Source: Paenibacillus taichungensis (lineage in GTDB: Bacteria > Bacillota > Bacilli > Paenibacillales > Paenibacillaceae). From it: DNA of 64,000 nucleotides. The notes under the pieces were generated by a model. That model was given only the letters and a program-made list of their open reading frames with translations. It ran no database searches and was not told the origin of the DNA. Below, piece after piece: positions 17,911-27,004 of this stretch. The first letter of the stretch is position 1. The number at the start of each line of letters is the position of its first letter. The stretch covers positions 372,001-436,000 of the forward strand of contig NZ_JABMCC010000112.1 of assembly GCF_013359905.1 (NCBI RefSeq), written 5' to 3'. The position numbers and the translations under genes are program-made.

Positions 17911-18507
17911 TCATCTCTTTACAGGATCAAACTTAATCTCTTCATGTTCTCTTTCAAGCAGACGATCTACATAAGCCTTTGCACCTTTCCAAGAGGTCAT
18001 CAACGGAAACTGATGTTGCTCCCGTTCATTTATATTCCATGGATGAGGGATACAGATGACTTTTTTTCCGTCATTCAGCGCGGGTATCAGGTTATGTGCC
18101 CCATCATCAATTAACAGATCGAAGTTAATCAAGTTCTTCCGTTTACATGTTATAAACTGTTCTGGAGATATATATGGCATATGCTTCTGGAGCCAATTCC
18201 ACTTCTCTACAACCGTTTTGGGCTCAGCCGCTGTTAGGATCAGCAGGTCATAGGCTTGATGGAGCTTTTCCACCTCTTCTACTACATATTCATCGTAAAT
18301 CTCCAGTTCCTCAAACAGCCCTGGCCGACCATAAAATACATCATGCGTACAATCCGGATGGCGCAGATGGGATGTATCCCAATGTATCATATCCTCATAT
18401 CGCAGCGGATGGGTTGGGAAGTTGATGTTGTTATGATAGATGGCTCGCTTGACCAGATGACATATGGTATCATCCATATCTACAGCAATAATAGGTTTTT
18501 TCATCAT
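17911..18507 (-). CDS. 5'(3')-deoxyribonucleotidase-like HAD phosphatase
   Basis: The sequence starts MMKKPIIAVDMDDTICHL, where DMDDT is the nucleotidase version of HAD motif I. FYGRPGLFEEL, LLILTAAEP (motif II) and LINFDLLIDDGAHNL (motif IV) follow. This pattern matches the 5' nucleotidase, deoxy (pyrimidine), cytosolic type C family. It likely dephosphorylates deoxynucleoside monophosphates. ATG at 18507 follows GGAGGGG; the ATG at 18504 is equally possible. Confidence 0.8.
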   Translation of the reverse strand: MMKKPIIAVDMDDTICHLVKRAIYHNNINFPTHPLRYEDMIHWDTSHLRHPDCTHDVFYGRPGLFEELEIYDEYVVEEVEKLHQAYDLLILTAAEPKTVVEKWNWLQKHMPYISPEQFITCKRKNLINFDLLIDDGAHNLIPALNDGKKVICIPHPWNINEREQHQFPLMTSWKGAKAYVDRLLEREHEEIKFDPVKR

Positions 18508-18581
18508 TATCCCCTCCAATAGGATCACAGTATATCATCATCAATGTAACAGCGCTATCCTTTTTGAGCTCAAAATAAAAA

Positions 18582-18620
18582 GCGGCCCCTGCGCCGCAAA
18601 AACTGCTGCGCAAGGACTGC
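18582..18620 (-). terminator. Terminator of beta-glucoside module 2
   Basis: Minus-strand GC-rich arms GCAGTCCTTGCGC and GCGCAGGGGCCGC pair with one mismatch and wobbles, followed by TTTTTATTTTG. It begins nine bases after the bglH stop codon. Confidence 0.85.
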
Positions 18621-18628
18621 CCCCGAAA

Positions 18629-20092
18629 TCAACCCAAATCTTCGCCATTCGTAGCGATGACGTTCTGATACCAACCAAAGCTCTTTTTCTTATAGCGATT
18701 CAATGTGCCTTGTCCGTTGTCGTCTTGATCGACATAGATTACGCCATAACGCTTGGACATTTCCGAAGTGGACGCACTGATGATATCAATCGCACCCCAG
18801 TTGGTATAACCCATAAGATCTACCCCATCCATGACTGCTTCTTTCATTTGTGTAATATGTTTTCTCAGATAATCGATCCGATAATCATCATTAATGGAAC
18901 CGTCGGCCTCTACCGTATCCTTGGCACCAAGTCCGTTCTCCACGACAAATAACGGCAGTTGGTAACGGTCATACAGCTCTTTTAACGCCACACGAAGTCC
19001 GATCGGATCAAGCTGCCAGCCCCATTCTGTACGCTCCAGGTTCGGATTCTTGATCGTACTGTACAGGTTGCCGCCAGTTACTCCATATTCCTCCGGATTC
19101 ACTGCGGATACCAGCGATGTGTAATAGCTGAACGAGATGAAATCAACCGTATGCTCTTTCATAATCGCTTCGTCTTCAGGTTCCATCGCAATGGAGATGC
19201 CATGCTCAGCCCAGTAACGAGCCATAAAGGTTGGATAACTGCCTCGCACTTGTACATCAGTATGCAGCAGGTTCAGTTGATTATCGATCTGAGCTTGCAG
19301 TACATCTTCCGGCTTCGACGTTGCTGGGTAGTGAATCATGCGCGCAAGCATACAGCCAATCTGGAAGTCCGGGTTAATCTGACGCGCCTTCTGCGTTACC
19401 AGACTGCTGGCAACAAACTGATGGTGAAGTGCTTGATAGGAAGCTTGCATCACGTTATCGACACGATCCTCAATGATGCCTCCACCCGTGAATGGCTCAA
19501 TAATTGTTGTGTTGATCTCATTAAACGTCAACCAGTATTTCACCTTGTCTTTGTAGCGATTCATGACAGTCTCGGCGTATCTTACAAAATGTCCGATAAC
19601 TTCCCGTCCTGCCCAGCCATTGTACTTCAATACCAATGACATTGGCATTTCATAGTGAGAGAGCGTCACGAGAGGTTCAATATTGTGCTTCCGCAATTCG
19701 TCGAATACTTCATCATAGAAACGCAATCCTTCTTCATTCGGCTCCGCATCATACCCGTTCGGGAAAATACGCGGCCAGTTGATGGAAAGACGGAATGTCT
19801 TAAAACCCAGCTCAGCGAATAACGCAATGTCCTCTTTGAAGCGGTGATAGAAATCAATACCGTAACGCTTCGGATATCCCTTCGCACTGTGGTGAGCCAT
19901 CGCTTTCTCAACCGTTGCACTGGTCACGTGCATTAGTTCTCTAAGGTTGGTGTAATCCTTCTTCTCAAAATAAGGAACCATATCCGCTGTTGACCAGCCT
20001 TTGCCCCCTGCATCAAATCCACCTTCAGCCTGGTTGGCAGCAATTGCGCCGCCCCACAGAAAACCTTCTGGAAACCCTTGTCGATTGATCAT
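18629..20092 (-). CDS. bglH: 6-phospho-beta-glucosidase (GH1), module 2
   Basis: A 487-aa GH1 enzyme (FPEGFLWGGAIAANQAEGG) with acid/base Glu192 in TFNEIN and nucleophile Glu385 in VVENGLG. The phosphate-recognition loop SEMSKRYGVIYVD is present. It hydrolyses imported beta-glucoside phosphates. It differs enough from the module 1 enzyme (for example in the 35-75 region, with a long insertion about DYTNLRELMHVTS) that the two probably have different preferred substrates. It lies 59 bases after its PTS gene and is the last gene of the operon. Confidence 0.94.
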   Translation of the reverse strand: MINRQGFPEGFLWGGAIAANQAEGGFDAGGKGWSTADMVPYFEKKDYTNLRELMHVTSATVEKAMAHHSAKGYPKRYGIDFYHRFKEDIALFAELGFKTFRLSINWPRIFPNGYDAEPNEEGLRFYDEVFDELRKHNIEPLVTLSHYEMPMSLVLKYNGWAGREVIGHFVRYAETVMNRYKDKVKYWLTFNEINTTIIEPFTGGGIIEDRVDNVMQASYQALHHQFVASSLVTQKARQINPDFQIGCMLARMIHYPATSKPEDVLQAQIDNQLNLLHTDVQVRGSYPTFMARYWAEHGISIAMEPEDEAIMKEHTVDFISFSYYTSLVSAVNPEEYGVTGGNLYSTIKNPNLERTEWGWQLDPIGLRVALKELYDRYQLPLFVVENGLGAKDTVEADGSINDDYRIDYLRKHITQMKEAVMDGVDLMGYTNWGAIDIISASTSEMSKRYGVIYVDQDDNGQGTLNRYKKKSFGWYQNVIATNGEDLG

Positions 20093-20151
20093 GCGTATCT
20101 CTCCTCTTCTTATTGATGTCGTCTATTTCGTCTTAAGTTCGTCTTTAGACT

Positions 20152-22071
20152 TTAAATTTCAGCTTTCAATACTTCTTCGCCGGTCTTAATTGCTCCCAAT
20201 TTCACAGGCAGAACCTGCTTGTAATCTGCTGTATTCGTAACGACCATCGCCGTTGTAATGTCATATTCCTTGGCAATTTGATCAAGTTCAAACGTGAGTA
20301 ATTTGTCTCCAGCCTGTACACGTGCTCCCGTAGCGACATGGGCTTCAAAATACTGTCCGCGCAGTTTCACGGTGTTAATCCCCACATGGATCAGAAGCTC
20401 CATTCCGTTATCACTGCGGACCACGATCGCGTGTTTCGTTTTGAACACATTCATGATGGTACCTGTAACTGGTGACACCAGTTCACCCACCGTTGGAACA
20501 AATGCCACACCTTTACCCATCAATTCATCGCCAAACGTTGGATCATTAACTTCTTTGAGTGCGATCGCTTTACCCGTCATCGGTGCAATGGCTACTGCAT
20601 CACTTGTTGGTGTTGGAGCACCCATATCGTCCACGTTCACGGTTACAGCATTGCTGGACGGTGCTGCCGCTGGTGCCGCAGAAGCGCCTGGTGAGAATTG
20701 AGCCAACGCCTCGGCATCGCCCTCTTCTTCCTTGATCCCGAACACAGTAGACATAATTGCACCCACAACAAAGGCAAGAATCATACCGCCAAAGGAGTAC
20801 CAGAAGGTTTGTCCGATCAGGGATGGCAGACCCGGAAGACCACCGTTACCTGCAAGCACATAAGCTTTGGCTCCAAAAGCAAGAGCGAATCCGCCACCCA
20901 CGGCACTACCAATCATCGCAGCGGCAAACGGTTTTTTATATTTCATGTTCACGCCGTACATAGCTGGCTCGGTTACACCCATCAGAGCTGTAAAGCTGGT
21001 GGACAATGCAACGGTTTTGAGCTTTTTGTCTTTTGCACGGAAGAATACGCCCAACGTCGCTCCGGCCTGTCCCATATTGGAGATGAACGTCAGTGGCAAA
21101 AATTTATCGAAGCCTAATGTAGCAATATTGCTCAGGATGATCGGTACGAGCGCATAGTGCATACCTGTCATAATAATGAGCGCCATCGCGCCGCCCAGAA
21201 TAATCCCTGCAATTAATCCGCCTTCGTTCAGCAGCCAGTTAATACCACCGGACAAGCCGCTACCTACAAATGTACCCAGTGGACCGATCGCAATCAGCGT
21301 TACCGGAACCATAACAAGCAAGGTAATCAGTGGTACAAGCAGCAACTTCAATGCTGCAGGAATAACGCGGTCAACCCATTTCTCAACATAAGACATCAGC
21401 CATACGGCAAGCAAAATCGGAATAACTGATGAGGCATAGCTGACAGCCGTTACCGGAATGCCAATAAACGCAACCGATTCACCGCTGGATAGCAATGCGC
21501 CCATATCGGGATACATCAGGGCAGTACTTAGCGCAATGGCAACAAACGGATTACTGCCGAATTTGCGAGCTGCACTAACCGCAATCAGCAACGGAAGGAA
21601 GTAGAATACGCCATCCCCAATGGCGGAAAGGATACGGTACGTGTCAGTACCTGCTGACATCCACTCCAGGGATACGAATAATGCAAGTAATCCTTTGAGC
21701 ATACCCGCAGCTGTAATCGCTGGCAGCATGGGTGCGAAGACACCCGCAATCGTCTCAAAAATATTAAGAATTACATTTTTATTTTTTTCCGGTTTAGCTT
21801 GTTTATTTTCTGTACTTTGCTGTATTGCCGGATGTTCCTTCACCATAGCATCAAATACTTTGGACACGTCATTCCCGATAATCACCTGGAATTGATCTCC
21901 TGAGATATTTGTTCCCATGACTTTATCCAGTTTCTTAAGTGAGTTATTGTCCACTTTATCGTTATTTTTCAGATCAAATCTCAGTCGTGTGACGCAATGA
22001 TACACCGAGTTGATATTGTTTGTTCCCCCAACGGCTTTGATGATTTCCTGTGCCGTTTCCTGATGTTTCAT
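20152..22071 (-). CDS. bglP: PTS beta-glucoside transporter EIIBCA, module 2
   Basis: A 639-aa permease in the order EIIB (Cys26 in YHCVTRLRFDL), EIIC (about 105-450, GVTEPAMYGV) and EIIA (His562 in LLIHVGINTV). A Pro/Ala/Ser-rich linker (about 460-500, GASAAPAAAPSSN) is longer than in the module 1 protein. ATG at 22071 is chosen because GAGGAGG lies 8 bases upstream; the in-frame ATG at 22077 is too close. A RAT site and terminator lie just upstream, so translation depends on antitermination. Confidence 0.95.
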   Translation of the reverse strand: MKHQETAQEIIKAVGGTNNINSVYHCVTRLRFDLKNNDKVDNNSLKKLDKVMGTNISGDQFQVIIGNDVSKVFDAMVKEHPAIQQSTENKQAKPEKNKNVILNIFETIAGVFAPMLPAITAAGMLKGLLALFVSLEWMSAGTDTYRILSAIGDGVFYFLPLLIAVSAARKFGSNPFVAIALSTALMYPDMGALLSSGESVAFIGIPVTAVSYASSVIPILLAVWLMSYVEKWVDRVIPAALKLLLVPLITLLVMVPVTLIAIGPLGTFVGSGLSGGINWLLNEGGLIAGIILGGAMALIIMTGMHYALVPIILSNIATLGFDKFLPLTFISNMGQAGATLGVFFRAKDKKLKTVALSTSFTALMGVTEPAMYGVNMKYKKPFAAAMIGSAVGGGFALAFGAKAYVLAGNGGLPGLPSLIGQTFWYSFGGMILAFVVGAIMSTVFGIKEEEGDAEALAQFSPGASAAPAAAPSSNAVTVNVDDMGAPTPTSDAVAIAPMTGKAIALKEVNDPTFGDELMGKGVAFVPTVGELVSPVTGTIMNVFKTKHAIVVRSDNGMELLIHVGINTVKLRGQYFEAHVATGARVQAGDKLLTFELDQIAKEYDITTAMVVTNTADYKQVLPVKLGAIKTGEEVLKAEI

Positions 22072-22100
22072 GATCATTTCCTCCTCATTTTTCCAATAAA

Positions 22101-22150
22101 AAATACCCGAACAAATAGCCACGTCTTCTACGTGTCATTCATTCGGGTAT
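22101..22150 (-). terminator. Attenuator terminator upstream of bglP (module 2)
   Basis: Minus-strand arms AATACCCGAA / TTCGGGTATT, with an inner ACGT-containing stem, followed by TTTTTTATTGG. Its 5' arm is shared with the RAT site. Confidence 0.9.
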
Positions 22151-22175
22151 TGCCTGATTAAACAGTAACAAGCCC
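22145..22175 (-). promoter_or_regulatory. RAT site upstream of bglP (module 2)
   Basis: The minus-strand element starts GGGCTTGTTACTG and ends AGGCAATACCC, matching the LicT-type RAT. The last bases form the 5' arm of the terminator, so antiterminator binding would block terminator folding. Confidence 0.9.
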
Positions 22176-22215
22176 AATTGATATTTAGTTAGGTTCTGGT
22201 TCATGTGCTGATATT

Positions 22216-23058
22216 TCATTGGTCACGCTTCGGTTTCATTAACCGCTCCAGATGAAGGGTCAGATACAACTGTTCCGAATGCGTCATATCATACTGATAG
22301 TTCTTATGGATAAAAGTTTCAATCTTGCCGATACATTTGAAGGTTTCGGGATAGTTTTTCCGTACGACCTCGTATAAATACTCCTCCGCATCGTCATGTG
22401 ACGAGTGAGTAATTACCCGTTGGCAGAAATACTTCAAATGAGTAATGAAACGGAAATAGTTGACGCTATCTTCATCCAATTCGACATTGAAGTGATATTT
22501 GATAATGTTCATGATTTCCTGAAGCAGCTGCATCAAATGGGTGACATCGTTCATGGAATCATTGACTTCCGCATTGATGAAATGAAGTGCTATGTTGCAT
22601 ATTTCATCCTTCGGAAACTCCACATCCAGTCTTTCCTTTAGCAAGGTGAGCGCTTCCCGAGCCACGTCAAACTCGGCCTTATAGAAATGCTGCACTTCCC
22701 AGGAGAGCGGATTGCGTGTAATCATTCCCTTTTCCAGACGCTGAACAGCAAAATGAATGTGATCCGACAGTGAGACATAAATCCCGTCACTGATCGTTTT
22801 GTTCAATTGCGTACGTGCCAGTGTCACAATATCATCTGTCGCCTGCAGAATTTCAATCGGCACTTCCGTGACGATGGACTTGAACTTCTCATAGATCGAT
22901 GCATCCTGAAGCCGGAATACTTTCTCAATCCGTTCTTCATCAATCTCATCGCCCGCCTTGAACTTAAACCCGATACCCCGGCCGAGGATCAGCAGTTCCT
23001 GATTTTTGTCATCCACGGTACTGACAATATTGTTATTAAATATCTGTTTAATAATCAT
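22216..23058 (-). CDS. licT: Transcriptional antiterminator, LicT/BglG family, module 2
   Basis: A 280-aa protein with an RNA-binding CAT domain at the N-terminus (IIKQIFNNNIVSTV ... GRGIGFKF) and two PRDs: PRD1 with LSDHIHFAVQRL, PRD2 with IALHFINAEV and the C-terminal LTLHLERL. Conserved PRD histidines are in place. It should bind the RAT sites in its own leader (23135-23163) and before bglP (22145-22175), so it likely controls its own synthesis as well as the transporter. Confidence 0.94.
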   Translation of the reverse strand: MIIKQIFNNNIVSTVDDKNQELLILGRGIGFKFKAGDEIDEERIEKVFRLQDASIYEKFKSIVTEVPIEILQATDDIVTLARTQLNKTISDGIYVSLSDHIHFAVQRLEKGMITRNPLSWEVQHFYKAEFDVAREALTLLKERLDVEFPKDEICNIALHFINAEVNDSMNDVTHLMQLLQEIMNIIKYHFNVELDEDSVNYFRFITHLKYFCQRVITHSSHDDAEEYLYEVVRKNYPETFKCIGKIETFIHKNYQYDMTHSEQLYLTLHLERLMKPKRDQ

Positions 23059-23091
23059 GTTGGACCCACCTGTTTTTTTTGAGGATTAAAA

Positions 23092-23144
23092 AAGGGCAAA
23101 ACCAAAATAGAAATAATAAAATCATTTCCATAGTGGTTTTGCCC
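23092..23144 (-). terminator. Attenuator terminator in the licT (module 2) leader
   Basis: Minus-strand arms GGGCAAAACCA / TGGTTTTGCCC around an AT-rich loop, followed by TTTTTTAATCC. The 5' arm is the end of the RAT site. Confidence 0.92.
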
Positions 23145-23163
23145 GCATTACCGGTAACAAGCC
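23135..23163 (-). promoter_or_regulatory. RAT site in the licT (module 2) leader
   Basis: Minus-strand GAGGCTTGTTACCGG followed by TAATGCGGGCAAAACC fits the RAT pattern closely and overlaps the terminator arm. It implies autoregulation of the antiterminator gene. Confidence 0.92.
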
Positions 23164-23171
23164 TCGGATAT

Positions 23172-23200
23172 AATCTATCATAACCTGAAAACGGTGTCAA
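23172..23200 (-). promoter_or_regulatory. SigA-type promoter of the licT-bglP-bglH module 2
   Basis: TTGACA (-35, 23195-23200 on the minus strand) and TAGATT (-10, 23172-23177) are 17 bases apart. The start site would lie immediately before the RAT. Confidence 0.75.
23186..23199. promoter_or_regulatory. cre site overlapping the module 2 promoter
   Basis: TGAAAACGGTGTCA fits the CcpA operator pattern TG-AA-CG-T--CA at all fixed positions and covers the -35 box, so CcpA binding should block RNA polymerase when glucose is present. Confidence 0.7.
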
Positions 23201-23385
23201 CCCAAAATGCTACCACTGTTATTTTACTTTGTCTTGCTTTCAACAAATATTTCCCTATAGTTCCACGAGTGAGGGTATGCTGTCTTAATATGTACATGTT
23301 GATACACAAACAAACTGGAGAAGTCTTCTACTCAAAATGGAATTTTTTTCTTTTCACGGTAACTCTCAGCCTTGAGCACAAATAG

Positions 23386-23407
23386 GAGCCCTTCTTCCGA
23401 AGGACTC
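23386..23407 (-). terminator. Terminator after the metallophosphoesterase gene
   Basis: Minus-strand GAGTCCTTC / GAAGGGCTC hairpin followed by CTATTTG; weak T-run. Confidence 0.55.
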
Positions 23408-23427
23408 ACTGTTACTCATATCGCTAA

Positions 23428-24597
23428 TCATTGCTGGAACGTCACATGAATCTGTACAATCTCCGAACGACTGCTAGTACGAATCGGAGGTCCCCAGAAG
23501 CCAAATCCCGAGGTGACGATCGAGTGCATGGACCCTTTTTGCAGATAACCCCAATCATTCTCGTAGATAGCCTTAGTAATAAACTGAGCGGGTGAGATCT
23601 GACCACGATGGGTGTGACCAGACACAACCAAATCTACATGGTTTTGCTCCGCAATATCCAAATCATAAGGCTGGTGATCCATCATAAGCACAGGCTTGCT
23701 TAAGTCGGTATCCTGCATCAACGTCGCTACTTCTGCACGATCCTTCTCTGTCCGGTCTTTCCGTCCAATCAGCGTAATCTTATCGTCCAATGTAACTTTA
23801 TCATCATACAGAACTTGCATATTACTCTTCTCCAAGGCAGCAATCAGATCCTCGATCGGACCGTTATACTTGTCGTGATTGCCCAGTGAGGCGTAAACCC
23901 CATAAGGGGCCTGAATTCCGCTGATAATATCCGCAATTCCACTCTTGAGGTACATATCCAGGTTGTCATCGATAATATCACCAGGATACAGTACCAAATC
24001 CGGCTTCAGCACGTTAATTTCTTCCACCATGCGTTTAGCGTGAGCAGGGCCGGACAGCAGGCCAAAGTGCATATCCGCAGCCATAACAATGTTGAGGCTG
24101 TCGACACCTTCCACTTTTTTATCAATCTGAATGCTGTATTGTCTTACGACTGGACTATAGGCGTTATAGATACCATAGCCCAACGTGGACAGCAACAGCA
24201 CGAGAGTGACCACACCTGCCCATTTATGAGCGTAATGTCTTGGAATACGGGTTAGTCTAAGTAACCATAACGTTAGATGAACCACCGGCAGGATCAATAA
24301 CAGCAGAGAAAAGATTGCAAGCCAGTATGAACCGATAACACTCAGGAAGGAAATACTTCCAAACAACCTTGCCAGTATGAAAGAAATTGCAAGAAATACA
24401 AGCGCAACGATGTAAAACCAACGAAATCTCTCAGATACAACCGGCTTCATCCAGCTCCATCCGCTCCGTCCTATGTAAAACACTAATAAACCATACACAA
24501 CCAAAAACAAGATGCCTGCAAGTACAAACATGCCTCTGTTAACCTCCACGTCAATAAGTTGATTGCTGAATTTTCTCTTAACCAAATTCCAGTCCAT
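23428..24597 (-). CDS. Membrane-anchored metallophosphoesterase (YkuE/YaeI type)
   Basis: The N-terminal 150 residues contain four to five hydrophobic helices. A calcineurin-like phosphoesterase domain follows with metal-binding motifs MAADMHFGL, YPGDIIDD, ASLGNHDKY, MMDHQPYDL and VVSGHTHRGQ. The domain probably faces outside, as in related proteins acting on lipids or envelope compounds. ATG at 24597 lacks a clear ribosome-binding site; ATG at 24531 has GGAGG 11 bases upstream and would remove a 22-residue extension. No operon partner. Confidence 0.87.
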   Translation of the reverse strand: MDWNLVKRKFSNQLIDVEVNRGMFVLAGILFLVVYGLLVFYIGRSGWSWMKPVVSERFRWFYIVALVFLAISFILARLFGSISFLSVIGSYWLAIFSLLLLILPVVHLTLWLLRLTRIPRHYAHKWAGVVTLVLLLSTLGYGIYNAYSPVVRQYSIQIDKKVEGVDSLNIVMAADMHFGLLSGPAHAKRMVEEINVLKPDLVLYPGDIIDDNLDMYLKSGIADIISGIQAPYGVYASLGNHDKYNGPIEDLIAALEKSNMQVLYDDKVTLDDKITLIGRKDRTEKDRAEVATLMQDTDLSKPVLMMDHQPYDLDIAEQNHVDLVVSGHTHRGQISPAQFITKAIYENDWGYLQKGSMHSIVTSGFGFWGPPIRTSSRSEIVQIHVTFQQ

Positions 24598-24742
24598 CTG
24601 AACAAGTATAACGTAGTTAAAGAGGTGAGGACATCTGTTTCCATTCCTCAGATGCGTACATTTTATTACAATTTGGAATACTTAAATTCCAATCATTGTT
24701 TAGGCGATACGTCGACCCATAGCCTGTCATCTGAATAAAAAA

Positions 24743-24796
24743 ACATTCCTGCGTCCGCTCATGACTGACTAACCTCATGAACGAGCACAGGAATGC
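24743..24796 (-). terminator. Terminator of the zwf-tal-gnd operon
   Basis: Minus-strand long stem with outer arms AGCATTCCTG / CAGGAATGTT and inner TCATGA arms, followed by TTTTTTTATTC. Confidence 0.9.
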
Positions 24797-24817
24797 TGAA
24801 TGATCTCGAATTACATA

Positions 24818-26236
24818 TTACTCGTTAGTGTCCATCCATTGGAAGTGGAATGAACCTTCTTTGTCCACACGTTTGAATGTGTGAGCGCCAAAGTAGTCAC
24901 GTTGTGCTTGCAGCAGGTTCGCAGGCAAACGCTCAGTGCGGTAGCTGTCATAGTAAGACAACGCGCTGGAGAATCCAGGAACCGGAATTCCTTGAGTTAC
25001 CGCAGCTGTAACGACTTCACGCCATGCACCTTGGTAGGATTCAACAATGTTTTGGAAGTATGGGTCCAGAAGCAGGTTTTTCAGTTCTGCATCCTTATCA
25101 TATGCTTCTTTGATGTTTTGCAGGAACTGCGAACGGATGATGCAGCCACCACGGAAGATCATAGCGATGTTGCCGTATTTCAGATCCCAGCCATACTCGT
25201 CTGAAGCTGCACGCATTTGAGCAAAACCTTGTGCGTAAGATACGATTTTACTTGCAAATAGCGCTTTACGCACATTCTCGATGAACGCTTTTTTGTCGCC
25301 AGAGAATGCTTCAGTTGCTGGTCCATTCAAGATTTTGCTTGCTGCCACACGTTCGTCTTTCATTGCAGACAGGAAGCGGGAGAATACGGATTCCGTAATC
25401 ATGGACAATGGTACGCCGAGATCCAGCGCGCTTTGGCTTGTCCATTTGCCTGTTCCTTTTTGTCCAGCTGCATCCAGAATGACATCAACCATTGGTTTGC
25501 CCGTTTCTGGATCATATTTGGAGAAGATGTCTGCCGTGATTTCAATCAGGTAGCTATCCAGCTCACCTTGGTTCCATTCAGAGAAAATTGCATGCAATTC
25601 TTCAACGGACACATTCAGCACGGATTTGAGCAAATGATACGCTTCTCCGATCAACTGCATATCCCCGTATTCGATACCATTGTGCACCATTTTCACATAG
25701 TGTCCGGCACCATCTGGTCCGATATATGTGCTGCAAGCATCGTCGCCTACTTTAGCGGAAATGGCTGTCAGAATGGGTTCAACAAGCTCATACGCACTTT
25801 CTTGTCCGCCTGGCATGATTGCCGGGCCTTTCAACGCGCCTTCTTCACCACCGGATACACCCGCACCAATGAAGCGGAAACCTTTGGCTTCCAGATCTTT
25901 GCTGCGGCGTTGGGTGTCAGGGAAGTATGCATTCCCTCCATCAATAATGATGTCGCCTTCGTCCAAGTGTGGCAGCAATTGTTCAATGGTAGCGTCCGTT
26001 GCTTTGCCTGCTTGAACCATAATCAGGATTTTGCGTGGGGATTCCAGGGAAGCTACGAACTCTTCAATCGTGAATGCGCCTGTCAGGTTTTTGCCTTCGG
26101 CTTCTTTGAGAAGATCATTCGTTTTCTCCGGGGAACGGTTAAATACCGATACCGAGAATCCTTTGCTTTCAATATTTAGGGCAAGGTTTTTACCCATTAC
26201 TGCAAGTCCGATGACACCGATCTGTTGTTTACTCAT
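24818..26236 (-). CDS. gnd: 6-phosphogluconate dehydrogenase, decarboxylating
   Basis: 472 aa, the standard bacterial length. The Rossmann motif is IGVIGLAVMGKNLALNI, followed by FNRSPEKT. Substrate-binding motifs include GAGVSGGEEGALKGPAIMPGG, KMVHNGIEYGDMQLI and the IIRSQFL segment. It oxidises 6-phosphogluconate to ribulose 5-phosphate and CO2, producing NAD(P)H. It is the third gene of zwf-tal-gnd, 59 bases after tal, with an AGGGTATT-free, clear GGGAGG ribosome-binding site before the ATG. Confidence 0.97.
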   Translation of the reverse strand: MSKQQIGVIGLAVMGKNLALNIESKGFSVSVFNRSPEKTNDLLKEAEGKNLTGAFTIEEFVASLESPRKILIMVQAGKATDATIEQLLPHLDEGDIIIDGGNAYFPDTQRRSKDLEAKGFRFIGAGVSGGEEGALKGPAIMPGGQESAYELVEPILTAISAKVGDDACSTYIGPDGAGHYVKMVHNGIEYGDMQLIGEAYHLLKSVLNVSVEELHAIFSEWNQGELDSYLIEITADIFSKYDPETGKPMVDVILDAAGQKGTGKWTSQSALDLGVPLSMITESVFSRFLSAMKDERVAASKILNGPATEAFSGDKKAFIENVRKALFASKIVSYAQGFAQMRAASDEYGWDLKYGNIAMIFRGGCIIRSQFLQNIKEAYDKDAELKNLLLDPYFQNIVESYQGAWREVVTAAVTQGIPVPGFSSALSYYDSYRTERLPANLLQAQRDYFGAHTFKRVDKEGSFHFQWMDTNE

Positions 26237-26295
26237 TATGTCCTCCCAATACTCTTTATATATAGTAGGTTAAAATTCGAGATCAACAATCTTTA

Positions 26296-26961
26296 TTACT
26301 GAACTGTTTTTTTCCAGTCTGCTGCAAATTTGTCCATCCCTTGATCTGTCAGCGGGTGTTTGGAAATTTGTTCAATGACGGAGAATGGAACAGTAGCGAT
26401 ATGTGCTCCTGCCATTGCTACACGTGTAACGTGATCCGGATGTCTTACAGAAGCCGCAATAATCTGTGCATCCAGGTTATGTGTACGGAACAGCTCAGCA
26501 ACTTTGGCAACCAATTGCACGCCATCTTCGGAGATGTCATCAAGACGTCCCAGGAACGGGGATACATATGTTGCACCGGCACGAGCAGCAAGCAGCGCCT
26601 GGTTCACTGTGAAGATCAACGTTACGTTGGTTTTCACACCTTTTTTAGTCAGGTAACGGCAAGCTTCCAGTCCTGCAAGTGTCATTGGCAGCTTGATTGT
26701 GATGTTTTTGTCGTTGTTATTGATTTTGATCAGTTCGTCTGCTTGAGCAATCATCTCTTCAGCCGTGATTGCATCTGGTGTTACTTCTGCAGATACGGAT
26801 TCAACTTCTGGTACCTCACGCAAAATTTCTTCAATGCGGTCTTCGAATTTCACGCCTTCTTTGGCTACCAGAGAAGGATTCGTTGTTACACCAGACAGGA
26901 CGCCGATTTTGTATGCTTTTTTGATGTCTACCAAGTTTGCTGTATCGATGAAAAATTTCAT
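26296..26961 (-). CDS. tal: Transaldolase (TalC/FSA subfamily)
   Basis: 221 aa, the short subfamily. MKFFIDTANLVDIKKAYKIG contains the catalytic-site Asp; GVTTNPSLVAKEG and the Schiff-base lysine in NITIKLPMTLAGL are present, with FTVNQALLAARAGATYVSPFLGR. It transfers dihydroxyacetone units between sedoheptulose 7-phosphate and glyceraldehyde 3-phosphate. ATG at 26961 follows GGAGG by 9 bases; the upstream in-frame TTG is not used by family members. It sits between zwf and gnd in one operon. Confidence 0.95.
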   Translation of the reverse strand: MKFFIDTANLVDIKKAYKIGVLSGVTTNPSLVAKEGVKFEDRIEEILREVPEVESVSAEVTPDAITAEEMIAQADELIKINNNDKNITIKLPMTLAGLEACRYLTKKGVKTNVTLIFTVNQALLAARAGATYVSPFLGRLDDISEDGVQLVAKVAELFRTHNLDAQIIAASVRHPDHVTRVAMAGAHIATVPFSVIEQISKHPLTDQGMDKFAADWKKTVQ

Positions 26962-27004
26962 ATTCAATTACCTCCAAGGGATATGTTTTTTTTGTTTTTT
27001 TATG

